A stretch of 64,000 bases of DNA from Circinella minor (lineage: Eukaryota > Mucoromycota > Mucoromycetes > Mucorales > Lichtheimiaceae): NCBI GenBank assembly GCA_016758965.1, contig JAEPRB010000008.1, positions 248,001 to 312,000 on the forward strand. Reading direction: 5' to 3'. The notes below the pieces were generated by a model. The model did not search any database. It saw only the letters and a list, made by a program, of their open reading frames with translations, and was not told the DNA's origin. The position numbers and the translations under genes are program-made. Positions 1-15,634 of the stretch are shown here, piece after piece (the stretch's first letter is position 1; every line of letters starts with the position of its first letter).

Positions 1-3000
1 AAAAAAAAAAATACATTTATTATATGTGTAATAAAAAAGGTTCGAAATCAGGAACGTATCCAAATAAGGTAACTTCGTAATTTAAAAATCCGTTCACGCG
101 TTTATTATTGTGCGTTCAATAAAAGGGACATCAAAAAATTGATATATTTATAATAAAAGTTAGAAATAAATAACATTGTCTTTCTGACATAACTATAAAA
201 TATTAAATAATAAAGTCAATAGTTTTTTAGATAAGTTTTGAAAAAAGTATGAATCAGTTTCGAAAAGTATATATCAAATCAAATATTTCGAATAAACTGT
301 TTAGTCTAATTTTGTTTCCATATCTAATTTAATTCTAGTTGATTCTACTTTGACTTCCGATGCGATACATACTCTCTGGGGTCACACTTTTACTTTCGTT
401 TATATAATAATTGTTTTCTCTTTCTTCTCTATATATTTCTACTGGTAGCGATAAAGTTAAACTATCTTCCTTGGGAAGGGATACTACTACTACTAATAAA
501 TAGAATAAAAGTTGTTTATCCAAAATTATGAAATGTTCAATCACTTTTTTAGTCTTGTAGTTTCTTGTTGTCATCAAATTAGTACTTTTTTTTTTTTTTG
601 TAATATAGGCAATAACATAAATTAAGAATGATTGTTATTACTACTACTCATTCTTAACTAAATGCCATTTTTTAACGATTAGTTTATGCCACTAAATACT
701 GTAATATAATATTATTTACAAATAACTGGACGTATTATTATAAAAAAAAATGATCTGTGCATTCAACTACTATCAAAAAATAGCTCCAATGTATTTAATG
801 AAAGACAAAAAAGATTACAAAGTAGTACGTAGAGTAATATATTTTGTTAGAAGATATGAGTTTAGTATTTTTAACACTATTGACTAACTGTGAGTCTGTT
901 ATTATTATCAGTTTTCTTGTTAATTATTATTATATTACTCTCGTTCTCTACTATTGTATAATATTAAGCAAAAATTGGTTGCAGCCGCTAGAACAAGGTT
1001 GAATAGTAGAATGAACAAAAGTGTCTGCTTTTTTTTTTTAATAAATCATCAATACAATCAAGTTGTTGTCTTGTTATTTCAATTGTACAATACAAACAAA
1101 ACAATTTCTCTTTCATTTAAAATACTATTTTATTTCAGTGAAAAAGCTTTTGGTTAGCGATAGTAAATAACTACAATATACAAAATCACTAAATGGCAAA
1201 AGCAATAAAAAGTCTAATTTATTTATTTATTTTTGACAATAATCACTATTTTATATTGAAATAATAGCTATACCAAATAAAAAAAAAAAAGAAGATTATT
1301 ATTTCACTTGAGGGTGTAAATTATTATATAATATCAAAATAATCTAAACATAAATAATATATACAAATACCGTTATTAATTTCATTGATCAATAACAATA
1401 GTAATTTAGTACCAAACAAACCATCCTTATTACTTAATACTTTGTTGTTCATAAAAATCATTAATAAAAGAAATAAAACAATAATAATTATTTCAATTTA
1501 CTAAGATTGATTATTATGCATTTTATTTAGTTAAGTGTAATATTTTTTTTTCGATCTGTGGCCCTTAAAAGACAAATAACACTATACTATTAAAAATCAT
1601 ATGAAAAGTTATTAGGTTTTACTTAATTTTTTCCCATCATACATTTATTAACAAAAATATTATTTATCCTGTATAAAACATACAAATAGTATAAACTTGA
1701 TGATATAATATTTTTTTGAAAAAAAAAGAATAGAGTATAATAATATATTTTGAATGACGTGAAACTTGAAAAAAAAAAAAAAAAAGTTGTTCGTGTTCTA
1801 TCTAATTGATTTCTTCCATCCAAAATTGTGGTCATACAACATATTTAGAACACACACACACACACACAAAAGATGCATAGCTAATTCCATATATATTATA
1901 TATATATATATATATATATCGGGAATATTCAAGTAATTTTAATTGTACTAATAAGTTTTACATATATTAATGAAATTTATCTTAAGTAAAGATAATAAGA
2001 TTTTTTTTTTTTTTTTTATGAAAAAAAGTTCGAATTTCTGAACAACTTTAAAAAAAAAAACCTCCTTATTACTGCTTATAGTTTGTTAGTTAAATTACCA
2101 ATGGTAACACCAATTTTTTGTGGCCAGAACTTTTTTTTTTGTGTACTGTGTTTGCTTTTACATACGCACGGTGCAACAATAAGCTTTAAGGGGTTATATA
2201 TATATAAAAAAAAAAGAAAGAAAGGTACAATTAGTAATAATTTAAAACAAAGAGAATATATATAATTCATATTTTTTTTTATTTATTTACATTTTTTAAA
2301 AAAGATGAAAAGTTTCTTTTGTTGCTATGTGATGAAAGTAAAAACTTTTTGACAGATTTTTTTGGTTTCTGGGTAACACCAAAGAACTTTTTTATCATTG
2401 CTAATAATGAATAATTAGTGCATAATCCAATAAATGGTTTTATAATAATTATAACTATTTTATATGTGCATACTAGTTCAAATGACTTGTTCCCTTTTTT
2501 TCCTTTTAGTAAATAGAAATATTTAGTGTCTATCCATGGATACGTGTGTGTGTGTGTGTCTTTTTCTAGAAGATGATTGTTTAATAAATAGAGCAATTTT
2601 CTTGTACTCCCTATTATTTTTATTTATTCTCATTTTATTTGAATAAAAAGAAAGAAAAGTTTCTGATGGTTTTTTCAAATAATTTTATTTCAAATTAATA
2701 GTAGTAATACTAATACTATTTTAACTCTATTATTATTTCAGTATTGTTGTTCATTAATCACGATACGCGATTTATATGTATAATAACAGAATTTCTTTTT
2801 CGGTGTGTGAAATAAAACTCATAAATATGTAATATAAGTGCGAAAAAAAAAAAAAAAAAAAAAAGAAACCCAGACTTAAAACAGTAAATAATAAGAATAA
2901 TGTCAAAAAAAAAAGTAGATTGAACCGATAGGATCATGAAAGAAATCTTAAATAACAGCTCATTATAAAAACTAAGATTGATTGATGAATGATATTTTTA

Positions 3001-3404
3001 AGGTCTTACAAAGAAATAAAAGATTTCTTTTTTATATATATAAATGAAGTAGATCTTTTTTTTTTATTTATTTATTTACTATTTCGCGTGGACTTAATGT
3101 TACCTTCAAATTTTGTGTAGCATACAGAAAATAAAAAAGAATCTCATATATCATTGATTCATGGGAGGCTGGACCCTTAAGGAAGAATAAAAGAGAAAAT
3201 ATGAATCTTTTTGTTATAACCAAGAATTTATTTTTCTTTTTTCTTTTCTTTTCTTCTTTTTCTTTTTTCCTTTTTTTTTTTTCTCTTCTAAATTATTATA
3301 AAGATATTATCATCCAACTTTCTTTTTTTAGTTACGACATAATATATATTTTCTTTGTTTTCTCAACCAAACGATTTATTTTCTCACAGTTTCAATTATA
3401 CTGA
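1..3404. other. Left-edge region without a supported gene
   Basis: Very AT-rich, with long A/T runs, a short CA-repeat near 1851 and an AT microsatellite near 1890-1918. The small open frames here are low-complexity Phe/Lys/Asn/Tyr translations of T- or A-rich DNA with no recognisable motif. The last ~200 bases (T/C-rich from about 3230) are probably the 5' leader of the NoxR-like gene. Confidence 0.7.
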
Positions 3405-5457
3405 ATGGGCATGGAATTCAAGGTACATTCACTCGTTCCCTCAATAGAATTATCTCAATATCGACCTTTATTACAGTCTGATTTAGAGCAATGGCGATCT
3501 GGTTGTATGTATTATGATAAACAAGATTATGATGCAGCCTTAAGAACATTTATGGTAAGTTCATAATATAAAAACTCATCCTTATTTTTTTTTATTTTTT
3601 TTTTTGTAAATAATAAAAACTCATAATTTTTGGGTAAAAGAGAATAGGAGATAATGCAAGAATGCACTTTAATATCGGTTTGATTTTTAGTATTCTTCAA
3701 GATCATCGCCGTTCTGTATGTAAATAAAGTTATTTATAAGAGAAGAAGAACAATAAAGAACAACGAAAAGTCTAATACAATAAAATAAAATAGGTAGCTG
3801 CATTTAAAAAATCATTAGAAATGGATCCATTTTTTGCCGTGGCAAGTTTCCAAAGAGGTGTATCCCATTTTGGTTTAGGTGAATTAAATCAAGCTTATAA
3901 AGATTTTGATAGTGCTTATACAGTAAGTCCTTTCTTTAAAAGAAAATTATTATTATTTAATTTAAACTTATCTAATAGTATATATATATATATGGGTGGA
4001 TGTGTATAAATTAGAATCTTCGAGGCAATCCTATTATTAATTATCATCAACTTGGTCTTTCTTTTCGATTATATGAATGTGAAGTATTATTTAATCGAGG
4101 AATATGTCAACTTTATCTTGGTCATATTGATGCTGGTTTAACTGATTTATATTATGCACAAAAATCAAAATTGACTGATGAACATGAAATTATTGATCAA
4201 GCTGTACGTGATCGTGGTCGAAATTACTCTGTTTATTCTATTCCACCGGGTGTATTATTTCGTCCATCTGAAACAAAAATGGAACAAATGCGACAATTTC
4301 AAGAATATCAAATTAGTGGTAATCATTATTATTCGGATGAACAACCGGAAAAACGACAAAACTCAATTCTTTTACCCCCATCTGTTCCTTGGATGCAAGA
4401 ATTAGCCAAGTTGGATACATCTTATTTAGCAGTACCACAACCTCAACGACCTCAACATGCATTGGAAACCACCGTTCAAACTTTTGAAAAACAACGGAAA
4501 ATAAAACAAGAAAGGAGACCACCTAGTCCTGAAAAATTAGATCCGTTCATGTATGACCCTGTTCAGCAACAACAACAACAACAAACATTAGCATTATTAA
4601 CATCATCATCATCAACGCCATTATCATCATTTCAACAACAGCAACAACAACAACAACGGGTGCCTAAAATTCAAACGTCCAAAAAGAAAACATACGATCC
4701 CGAAAATAGTTGGAAAGTTGTCGACCGACGAGCAACCCAAAAAAAGGAAGAATCTCGTTGGCTCCGTCCACAAGATGAAAAACCAATGTCAATGCACGCT
4801 TCCGAGTTTAATAATACATTTCCTATACCCGCTGCACAAGATAATCAAGCTGATTACACTGGTACTTTAGATACAATGAGTTATTATGGTGATGATTTGG
4901 ATGAAGAACTTGATCGTGTATATGCATCTTTGAATGCTTATTTGACAACCAATAATAAAACAAAAGATTCAAATAATGTTCTAGACGAAAATAAAAGTAG
5001 AGCGCCGACAATAACAACAACAGCTGCATCACCACCTCTTGCTCCTCTTCAAGAACAACAACAACAACAACAACCGTCACAACAACACATCACCAATAAT
5101 GATATTCATAATAATAGATCATTATCAGAGAAAAAAAAGATAAACATTTACAAATATATTTCTCAACAACCCACATCACCCGATGCCAAGATAAAGATTA
5201 AAGTACATTATCATGACACTCGTATCTTATTAGTTCCGAGTGATATCCTATTTTCTGAACTGCTGACTCGAGTTCGAGCTAAATTTAATGCATCAGAATC
5301 TTTACGATTACAATACAAGGATGAAGAAAACGTCATGGTTCTCATGATAGACCAAGACGATCTAAATATGGTTCGTTATCTGAGCCGAGAACGGAATGCT
5401 GCCATAACAAAACATCCAATATTGGAAAAATTAGAGTTATGGTGCATTTCAGCATAA
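3405..5457 (+). CDS. noxR-like: NoxR/p67phox-like NADPH oxidase regulator (TPR + PB1)
   Basis: Four exons: 3405-3554, 3641-3715, 3794-3922, 4015-5457, giving 598 residues. In fungi NoxR is the cytosolic activator that, with Rac, switches on membrane NADPH oxidases. Residues 1 to about 165 form TPR repeats like those of p67phox (SGCMYYDKQDYDAALRTFM, then RGVSHFGLGELNQAYKDF and CQLYLGHIDAGLTDLYYAQ). They are followed by the VRDRG..YSV segment and VLFRPSE, which in this family connect to the activation region. The middle (about 200-500) is low complexity with several poly-Gln tracts. Residues 510-598 form a PB1 domain (KIKVHYHDTRILL to the C-terminus), with the acidic stretch near YKDEENVMVLMIDQDD. 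No SH3 domain is seen, as usual for fungal NoxR. A second in-frame ATG lies two codons downstream of the chosen start. Assignment is from motif recall, not a search. Confidence 0.8.
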
Positions 5458-6035
5458 GAAATATTTTTATTTAGCATTGTTATTTTTTTTTTCTTTTTTT
5501 GTGTTATAATCACTTGATCGATTTTCCCAGCAATCCAAAAAAAAAATCTTTTATTTTGTACAGTTTTTTTCCCTTCTTTTTTTTTTTTTGAAAGCCTCCC
5601 TAAATCGGTAAATAAATCCATTTTTATGTTTCAATTCAACTAACAACATTATACACCTGACAATTAGGGTTTTGTTTTTCTTTTGAATATAAACGTAAAA
5701 TTATCTAAAATAAGACTTTATTTTTTTTTTTACACGTTAAATATAAACCCTTCTTTTATATATATATTTATATTCTTCAATGGTAAAAATAGAATTGACA
5801 CATTCTCACACATTCACAAACATACTTGGCAACGTTTTTTTTTTTTTTTTTGAAACAAGACGGAACATAGAAACCGGAATCGGGTTATAGTTAAAAAATG
5901 TTTTTTTTTTTTTTTTGCATAAAAAGTATAAAAAGGGGATCGTTTTCTCTTTTTTTTTTTTTTTCATCAATTCAATTCAATAATTACATTACAAATCCAT
6001 ACTTTTCTCTATATCTAAACAAGTAAATATCAATT
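5458..6035. promoter_or_regulatory. Spacer with TATA-type promoter of the secreted-protein gene
   Basis: The first part is T-rich 3' flank of the NoxR-like gene. A clear TATA element, TATAAAAAG, lies at 5927-5935, about 100 bases before the ATG at 6036. It is followed by a T-run and a CAATTCAATTC leader. Long T runs (from 5837, 5901 and 5949) flank it. The same TATA sequence at nearly the same distance precedes the other small secreted-protein gene (56290-56298). Confidence 0.6.
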
Positions 6036-6636
6036 ATGGTTTCTACTACTCAAATTACTTTTATCTTTGCTACTCTTTTCATTATGCTTTCTCAAGCATT
6101 GCCATTGGAAAGACGTGTTGAAAATATTAATATCAAGGTGACATCCACATCTGAATTCTGTTCTTATCTTCCTCCTTCTCCTGGTGGAGATATTGCTTCT
6201 GCTGAAGGTAATGCTGTACCTTTCTGTACAAATACTCAAGCTACTGGTACTCGTCAATTCCCTACTGGATTCATTAAAACGGCCCATTTCTCATCAACTT
6301 CAACTTATTCTCAAGTCACTGGTACTATTGATCGTACAAAGTATAAATTGAGTGCTTCTGATGGTGGAGGTCAATATGACAACTTGGTAATTTTATATTT
6401 TTTTACTTAAAAAAAACGTAATAATCATAATTATAATAATACTAATTTTATTATATATATTTTATTTATTATAGAATGAAATTGGTGGTACTTGTAATGG
6501 TTATGGTCATTGGGTTAACTTGGTCGAACCAGATAGTAACATTTTTTGTATTCGCTGCTGTAAGAATTCATCTGATTGTAATCTTGGTCGTTCTGAATAT
6601 GGTTGTAAACGAGTTGTTCCTGGTGATTATAGTTAA
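6036..6636 (+). CDS. Small cysteine-rich secreted protein
   Basis: Two exons, 6036-6386 and 6475-6636, make a 170-residue protein. The N-terminus is a good signal peptide (MVSTTQITFIFATLFIMLSQ, then ALPLERR, which may include a Kex2-type dibasic site). The mature part has eight cysteines, six clustered at the C-terminus (GTCNGYGHW, FCIRCCKNSSDC, YGCKR). FCSYLPPSPGG, TFPxGFI-like FPTGFIKTAHF and DGGGQYDN resemble a family of secreted fungal proteins of unknown role that I recall from Mucoromycota and Basidiomycota; this recall needs a search. No catalytic motif is evident. Function is unknown; a cell-wall or extracellular role is only inferred from the secretion signal and disulphide-type cysteine pattern. 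Confidence 0.85.
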
Positions 6637-8445
6637 ATAACAAAAAACGTTTTATCAAGAATATAACTATTGCCATTATTCTTTCTTCTTCATCTATTTT
6701 TTTTTATCTGTGTATATTATTATTTAGCATTTTGTGTGTATAGCTCATTCCATTCATTCCCATCTATTATATATATTTTTTTTCACTACCATCGTCTCTT
6801 TTTTTTTTTCATCATTTATCAACAATAAATAAAATATCTCTCTATACTACAATATATATTCGGGTTAATCTTTATCTATTATTTATATATATATAATGAC
6901 ATGTGAACAAGATAAAAGGTTAATTTGGTTTTTGGTGAACACAGCCCCCCCCCCCTTCTTTCCCTACCTCTTAATACCCACAATCTAATTAATTTCGGTT
7001 GCTATGTAAATTGTTAGGCATTTTTTTTCTTCAATGATGAACAATATGTTTATCAACTTCATTCTATATTTATAAAATGCCTTATATATTTAAATCATTT
7101 ATACGTCTTCTATGGACACAATTCAAACATATCATGAAAAAAAAAGTAAAGTCCGTTTTCTAAAAAAAAAACAAAGACACATCAAATAAGCTAATAATAA
7201 AATACGCATATTTTACGTATCAACCATTTTAAAAAAGAAACGCACGGGACCTTTTTTTCCCTGTCTAAAAATTGATTATGTAATTGTATGAAAATGTAAG
7301 TTTTCTCACATGCATAAAATGAATATAATACTTTTTAGTGATAAAACATTCTTATGTTCGCTTCATGAAACAAAAACAAAAACAATTCGTCATGGTCTAG
7401 ACTTTTTGTTTTTTTGAGCGTGTGATGTTAAATATATATATATATATATATTATAAATAGGGGTTATGATGTTTGAATTATGTATAGTATAGAAAACTAT
7501 ATTTGTTCAACAAAATATAACGATTTATGAATGTTTATAGTCATTAAAAATGTTCATATACATAGTTTTGAAAGAAATGTTGTTGTTTTTAATCTGAAAA
7601 GGGTTACTGTGGCTATTTTCCAGGCATGAAACTTTTTTTTTGCGCCACATTCCCCCCCTTTTAAAATCTAAAGTTTTTATTTAAACCTTTTAGAAAATAA
7701 AAATACATTTAGTAGATTGGATAACATTAACCTTACTATTACATGAAACTTGTATAATAAATACATTAACAATTTTGTAGTAATCATGATAAAATATTTT
7801 ACATGATATAGTTACATAATTCAGATAATGATAATTATGACGTAGATCTTACCAGACACGTCTCATTATTTGAAATTATAACGAATATAAGTAAATGTGG
7901 CAGTCTATTTACAACATATCCTAACTTGTTTTGAAAACGCCTATCGGATTTAGATGGAATAACTAAATATCTTATTGTTCATGATTAATTGTTTTTTACT
8001 GTTGTTAATCAAAACATCTTTTTTTTCTCTCTCTCTTCCAACCCTTAAATCTATACTTGATATGTAAAATACAACAATCATTAGCATGTTAATATAATGA
8101 ACAAACTTTTTTTATTGGAAACATCTTACACTAAATACATTCTTTTTTTTTTGTGTGTGTACTGGTGATACCTACTTAATGATCTTGATGCCACAAAAAA
8201 AAAATACAATTAAAAAGTTATATATTCTGTTATTTTTTTAAAAAAAAGAAAATACAAGTTGAATGCATTCTTGAAACGGTTCTATTGACCATTCTTTTAT
8301 TGGAACCAAAATGCTTTGATAATATGAAATAATTTATTGAGCTGAAATTCTTTTGCATAAATAAAAAAAACTGAGTGATTTTTTTTTCCCTGTCAAAATA
8401 ACTTTTTTTTTATTTTCTGGAACTAGTAATAGTGAATAAAAAAAA
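6637..8445. other. Intergenic region, nothing recognised
   Basis: 1.8 kb of AT-rich DNA between two plus-strand genes. It contains a C9 run near 6947, a TA microsatellite near 7434-7450 and many T runs, but no long open frame or RNA gene that I can support. The final part (8360-8445) is probably the leader of the WD40 gene. Confidence 0.6.
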
Positions 8446-9757
8446 ATGGTTGCTTATCCAACCCATTGCGATCAATCATTAAAAGGTCATAAAGGACCTA
8501 TTAGTCAAGTTTGTTATAATAAGTCAGGTCAATATTGTTTATCAGGAGGAAGGGATCGAACTGTACGATTATGGAATCCAGCAACGGGAATGGAAGTTCA
8601 TAGTTATAATGGTCATGGACGTGATGTACTTGGTGTTTCTGTGTAAGTGGAATTTAACATATTATTGGAATCATTTCTTTTTTTTTTCTTTTGAAAAAAT
8701 ATAGGAAATGAAGTAAGTTTATTTTATTTCATTATTTAGATCACCCGACAATGGAAGACTTGCAAGTTGTGGTGCTGATCGTGCTGTTATTTTATGGGAT
8801 GTTGGAACAGGCGCAATCTTGAGACGATATACTGCTCATTGGGAGGTAAGTAATAAAGAGAGAATAAATTATATTAAAATGATGAATATTAATTATTTCA
8901 ACTATTATAAAAAGAGAGTAAATGATGTGGATTTTAATGAACAAGGAACAGTACTTGTCAGTGGTTCATTTGATGCAACTATTCGTATTTGGGATTGTCG
9001 GTAAGAATTACAAATAGAAAAGTTAAAAGTTGAAAAATAATTAATAATATTATTTATCTAGATCATCCAATTTTTCACCAATCCAAGTATTAGAAGATTG
9101 TAAAGATACGATAATGTCTATACAAGTAAAAGATGTCGAAATTATAGCTGGATCAACTGATGGAAAAGTACGAACATATGATTTAAGAAATGGAAAGTTA
9201 GCAGAAGATTATATTGGACGTATGTAAAAATCTTTCTTTTTTTTTTTACATAAAATGTAATTTGTCTTTATAACATAAAAATCTCATCCGAGAATCATAT
9301 AGCTCCCATCACATCTGCAAGATTATCTAATGATGGAAATTGTATTCTTGTAAGCACATTGGATGATACTGTACGTCTTATGGATAAAGCCAATGGAACA
9401 TTATTAAATGAGTATGTGGATTAATTTATTTATTTATTTTTGAAAATGCCTTACCTTACTTTCACTATTTTTTATTTTATTCTTTTCCACATGATTTAAT
9501 TATTCTCATATATAAATTATAGATTTAAAGGACATAAACACAATGAATTTAAGGTGGAGTCAGTCATGTCAAATACGGATGCATATGCGATCAGCGGTTC
9601 CGAAAATGGTCAAATATATATTTGGGATGTACTTGAAGGAACTACAGTAAAAACCTTACAATCCCAAGATACCATTGTTACATCGATTGATTATCATCCA
9701 TCAGATGTTGCCATGGTTACTGCTGGCAATGATGGTGTAGTACGCGTTTGGAGTTAA
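8446..9757 (+). CDS. wdr83-like: WD40 protein of the WDR83/MORG1 type
   Basis: Six exons: 8446-8642, 8740-8845, 8915-9000, 9062-9219, 9303-9411, 9523-9757; 296 residues. The protein is almost entirely WD40 repeats, about seven, forming one propeller. Typical units are LKGHKGPISQVCYNKSGQY..GGRDRTVRLWN near the start, GHGRDVLGVSVSPDNGRLAS, then SGSFDATIRIWD, STDGKVRTYD, STLDDTVRLMD, SGSENGQIYIWD and a final AGNDGVVRVWS. This order, the small size and the divergent sixth-blade text resemble WDR83 (MORG1), described in animals as a MAPK scaffold and also as a spliceosome-associated protein. The molecular role here is inferred from that resemblance. Its 3' end faces that of the ABC transporter gene, 367 bases away. 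Confidence 0.85.
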
Positions 9758-10124
9758 ATGACTTTTTTTGCTTTAATGATAATATATATAAATATAAATA
9801 TACATTATAGAGCTGGTTCTCTTGTGTAACTTTTTTTTTCTTTATTATTTTCTTCAGAGGGAAAAGAAAAATTGATGTGAATGTTTGATTTTTTTTTTAA
9901 AAAAAAAAAAATATAATATAAATATATAAAAATGAGTGATTGAATGGATGGATGGATGTAAGCGTTTTTTGTTGTTGTTAGTGATAGTGAAAAATATGCA
10001 TCTTTTTTTTAAAAAAAAAAATAACAAAAGAAAAGAAAAGAAAAGGGAAGAAATAATAATGTGTATGTGTGAGAAGAGAGAGAGGAAGGGAGGGAGAGAG
10101 AAAAGTGTAAATTATGAAAACCTA
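9758..10124. other. Convergent 3' spacer
   Basis: Spacer between the tail-to-tail WD40 and ABC transporter genes. It holds poly-T/poly-A blocks (T8 then A13 near 9891-9911), a GATG-repeat near 9946 and a GA-rich purine tract at about 10020-10105. No gene is seen. Confidence 0.6.
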
Positions 10125-14119
<3,995 letters not shown>

Positions 14120-14584
14120 TATCGTCGTGTTTATATTGAATTAAGAAAAAAAAAGAAGTAGAGAGAAAGAAAGAAGAAAAAAAAAACTAGCGGGGACAAA
14201 AGAGTTGTTTATAATAGTAATAGTAATATGCAGCACTTTTTTTTTTTTTTGACTCCCTTTTTGATGAAATTTAGTATAGATAAAAAAATTTTATATACTT
14301 TTTATCTATATGGTTTCTTGGCAATTCGATTTATGGTATCAAAGATATATTGTTATATTAGTATTTTATTATAATAAAATATAATCATTCTAATAGTACT
14401 GATAGTACTAATAAATGGTGACATATTATCAATAAGAAGAAAGTCATTTAAATTTCAAAATAACCTTTAATTATTTTTACTTACAATGATTTATTATTAT
14501 TCGAAAAATGACTAAACCACAAAAATTTCGACTTTCACTACAGTTTCTTCTTTTTTTTTTTTTTGGTTGTTCCCAACAATATAA
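14120..14584. promoter_or_regulatory. Shared divergent promoter region (ABC transporter / HAD hydrolase)
   Basis: The 465 bases between two divergent start codons must hold both promoters. A purine-rich tract (AGAGAGAAAGAAAGAAG) lies next to the ABC gene and a T-rich stretch (14552-14564) next to the HAD gene. Small AT-rich inverted repeats occur around 14340-14420 (ATATTGTTATATTAG, and the twofold TAGTACTGATAGTACTA). No factor site is assigned. Confidence 0.5.
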
Positions 14585-15634
14585 ATGCAACATATCAGGG
14601 GACTTGCTGATATACTTTCTAAACACCAATATACCACTATAGCAAGTGACGTCTATGGTGTATTACACGACGGTGCAAAACCATACCCCTATTCACGCGA
14701 ATGTTTAAAAAAATTACACGATCACAACTTGGAAACTATTTTATTATCCAACTCTTCACGTTTAGGTCACATTCTTGCAGATGATCTAGAACGCAAATAT
14801 GGAATCGACAAAAACACTTATAAACGCGTGTTATCCAGTGGTGATGTCACAAGACAATTTCTTCAAAACTGCTTAAATCAAATGCTTAAGGATAGTCCTA
14901 GTAATGATCATTCTAATACCATTGATTGTTCGGCCACAATGCTTTTCAAAAATACTTCCCGCCCTTTGTCACCTCAAGAATTTACTCAAAATCACCTTAA
15001 AACTGGTCGGTTTCATCTTATTGGCACCAAAGAATATCATGGACCCCTTTATGAACATTTGGCTCCTCATATTAAACCTGTTCCATTGGATTGTGAAAAC
15101 GATATTGACTTTGTACTGGTTGGTTTATTGACGAATTTACCCTATGAAACGGAATCTGTAGATATAAACGATCCGGATAGTGTTCGTCAACACTATCAAA
15201 CCTATTTAAAACAATGCTTATTAAAAGATATTCCATTAGTAATCGCCAATCCTGACGTTTATGCACCTAACGGGATGAATAGTGATGGAACACGACGTTT
15301 GATCGTATGTCCAGGTTTTATTGCTGAACTCTATCAAGAGATGGGTGGTAAAGTACTTTATTTTGGTAAACCCTTTGCAACCATTTACCGATATTTATTA
15401 TCAGATGTAGAACAACAACAGCAACAAGTTTCACGTGTACTTTGTATTGGTGATAATGTTTCCACGGACGTTTTGGGCGCTCGTCAAGCTGGACTCGACG
15501 TTGCTCTTATTCTAGGAGGAATACATAATATTTCAACAACTGACAATGAATCTATTACAACTCAAGTGGATCAACTCTGTACACAATATCAAAGTCCAAA
15601 ACCTACTTATACTATGCAATATTTACGATTTTAA
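14585..15634 (+). CDS. HAD-superfamily class IIA hydrolase (TIGR01459-like)
   Basis: A single open exon of 349 residues, unusual among the intron-rich neighbours. Motif I is SDVYGVLHDG (Asp22): the first, nucleophilic Asp is kept, but the usual second Asp of DxD is Tyr. The TIGR01459 subfamily similarly has DVWGV there. Motif II is ILLSNSS, motif III the lysine in VLYFGKPF (~261), and motif IV CIGDNVSTDVLGARQAG (~290). The class IIA cap lies between motifs II and III and contains a low-complexity Ser/Asn insertion. Predicted to hydrolyse a small phosphate or phosphonate ester; the substrate is unknown. The family is common in alphaproteobacteria and present in some eukaryotes, so bacterial ancestry is possible but unproven. 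The CAACAACAACAGCAACAA tract near 15411 resembles its fungal neighbours. Confidence 0.85.
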   Translation: MQHIRGLADILSKHQYTTIASDVYGVLHDGAKPYPYSRECLKKLHDHNLETILLSNSSRLGHILADDLERKYGIDKNTYKRVLSSGDVTRQFLQNCLNQMLKDSPSNDHSNTIDCSATMLFKNTSRPLSPQEFTQNHLKTGRFHLIGTKEYHGPLYEHLAPHIKPVPLDCENDIDFVLVGLLTNLPYETESVDINDPDSVRQHYQTYLKQCLLKDIPLVIANPDVYAPNGMNSDGTRRLIVCPGFIAELYQEMGGKVLYFGKPFATIYRYLLSDVEQQQQQVSRVLCIGDNVSTDVLGARQAGLDVALILGGIHNISTTDNESITTQVDQLCTQYQSPKPTYTMQYLRF

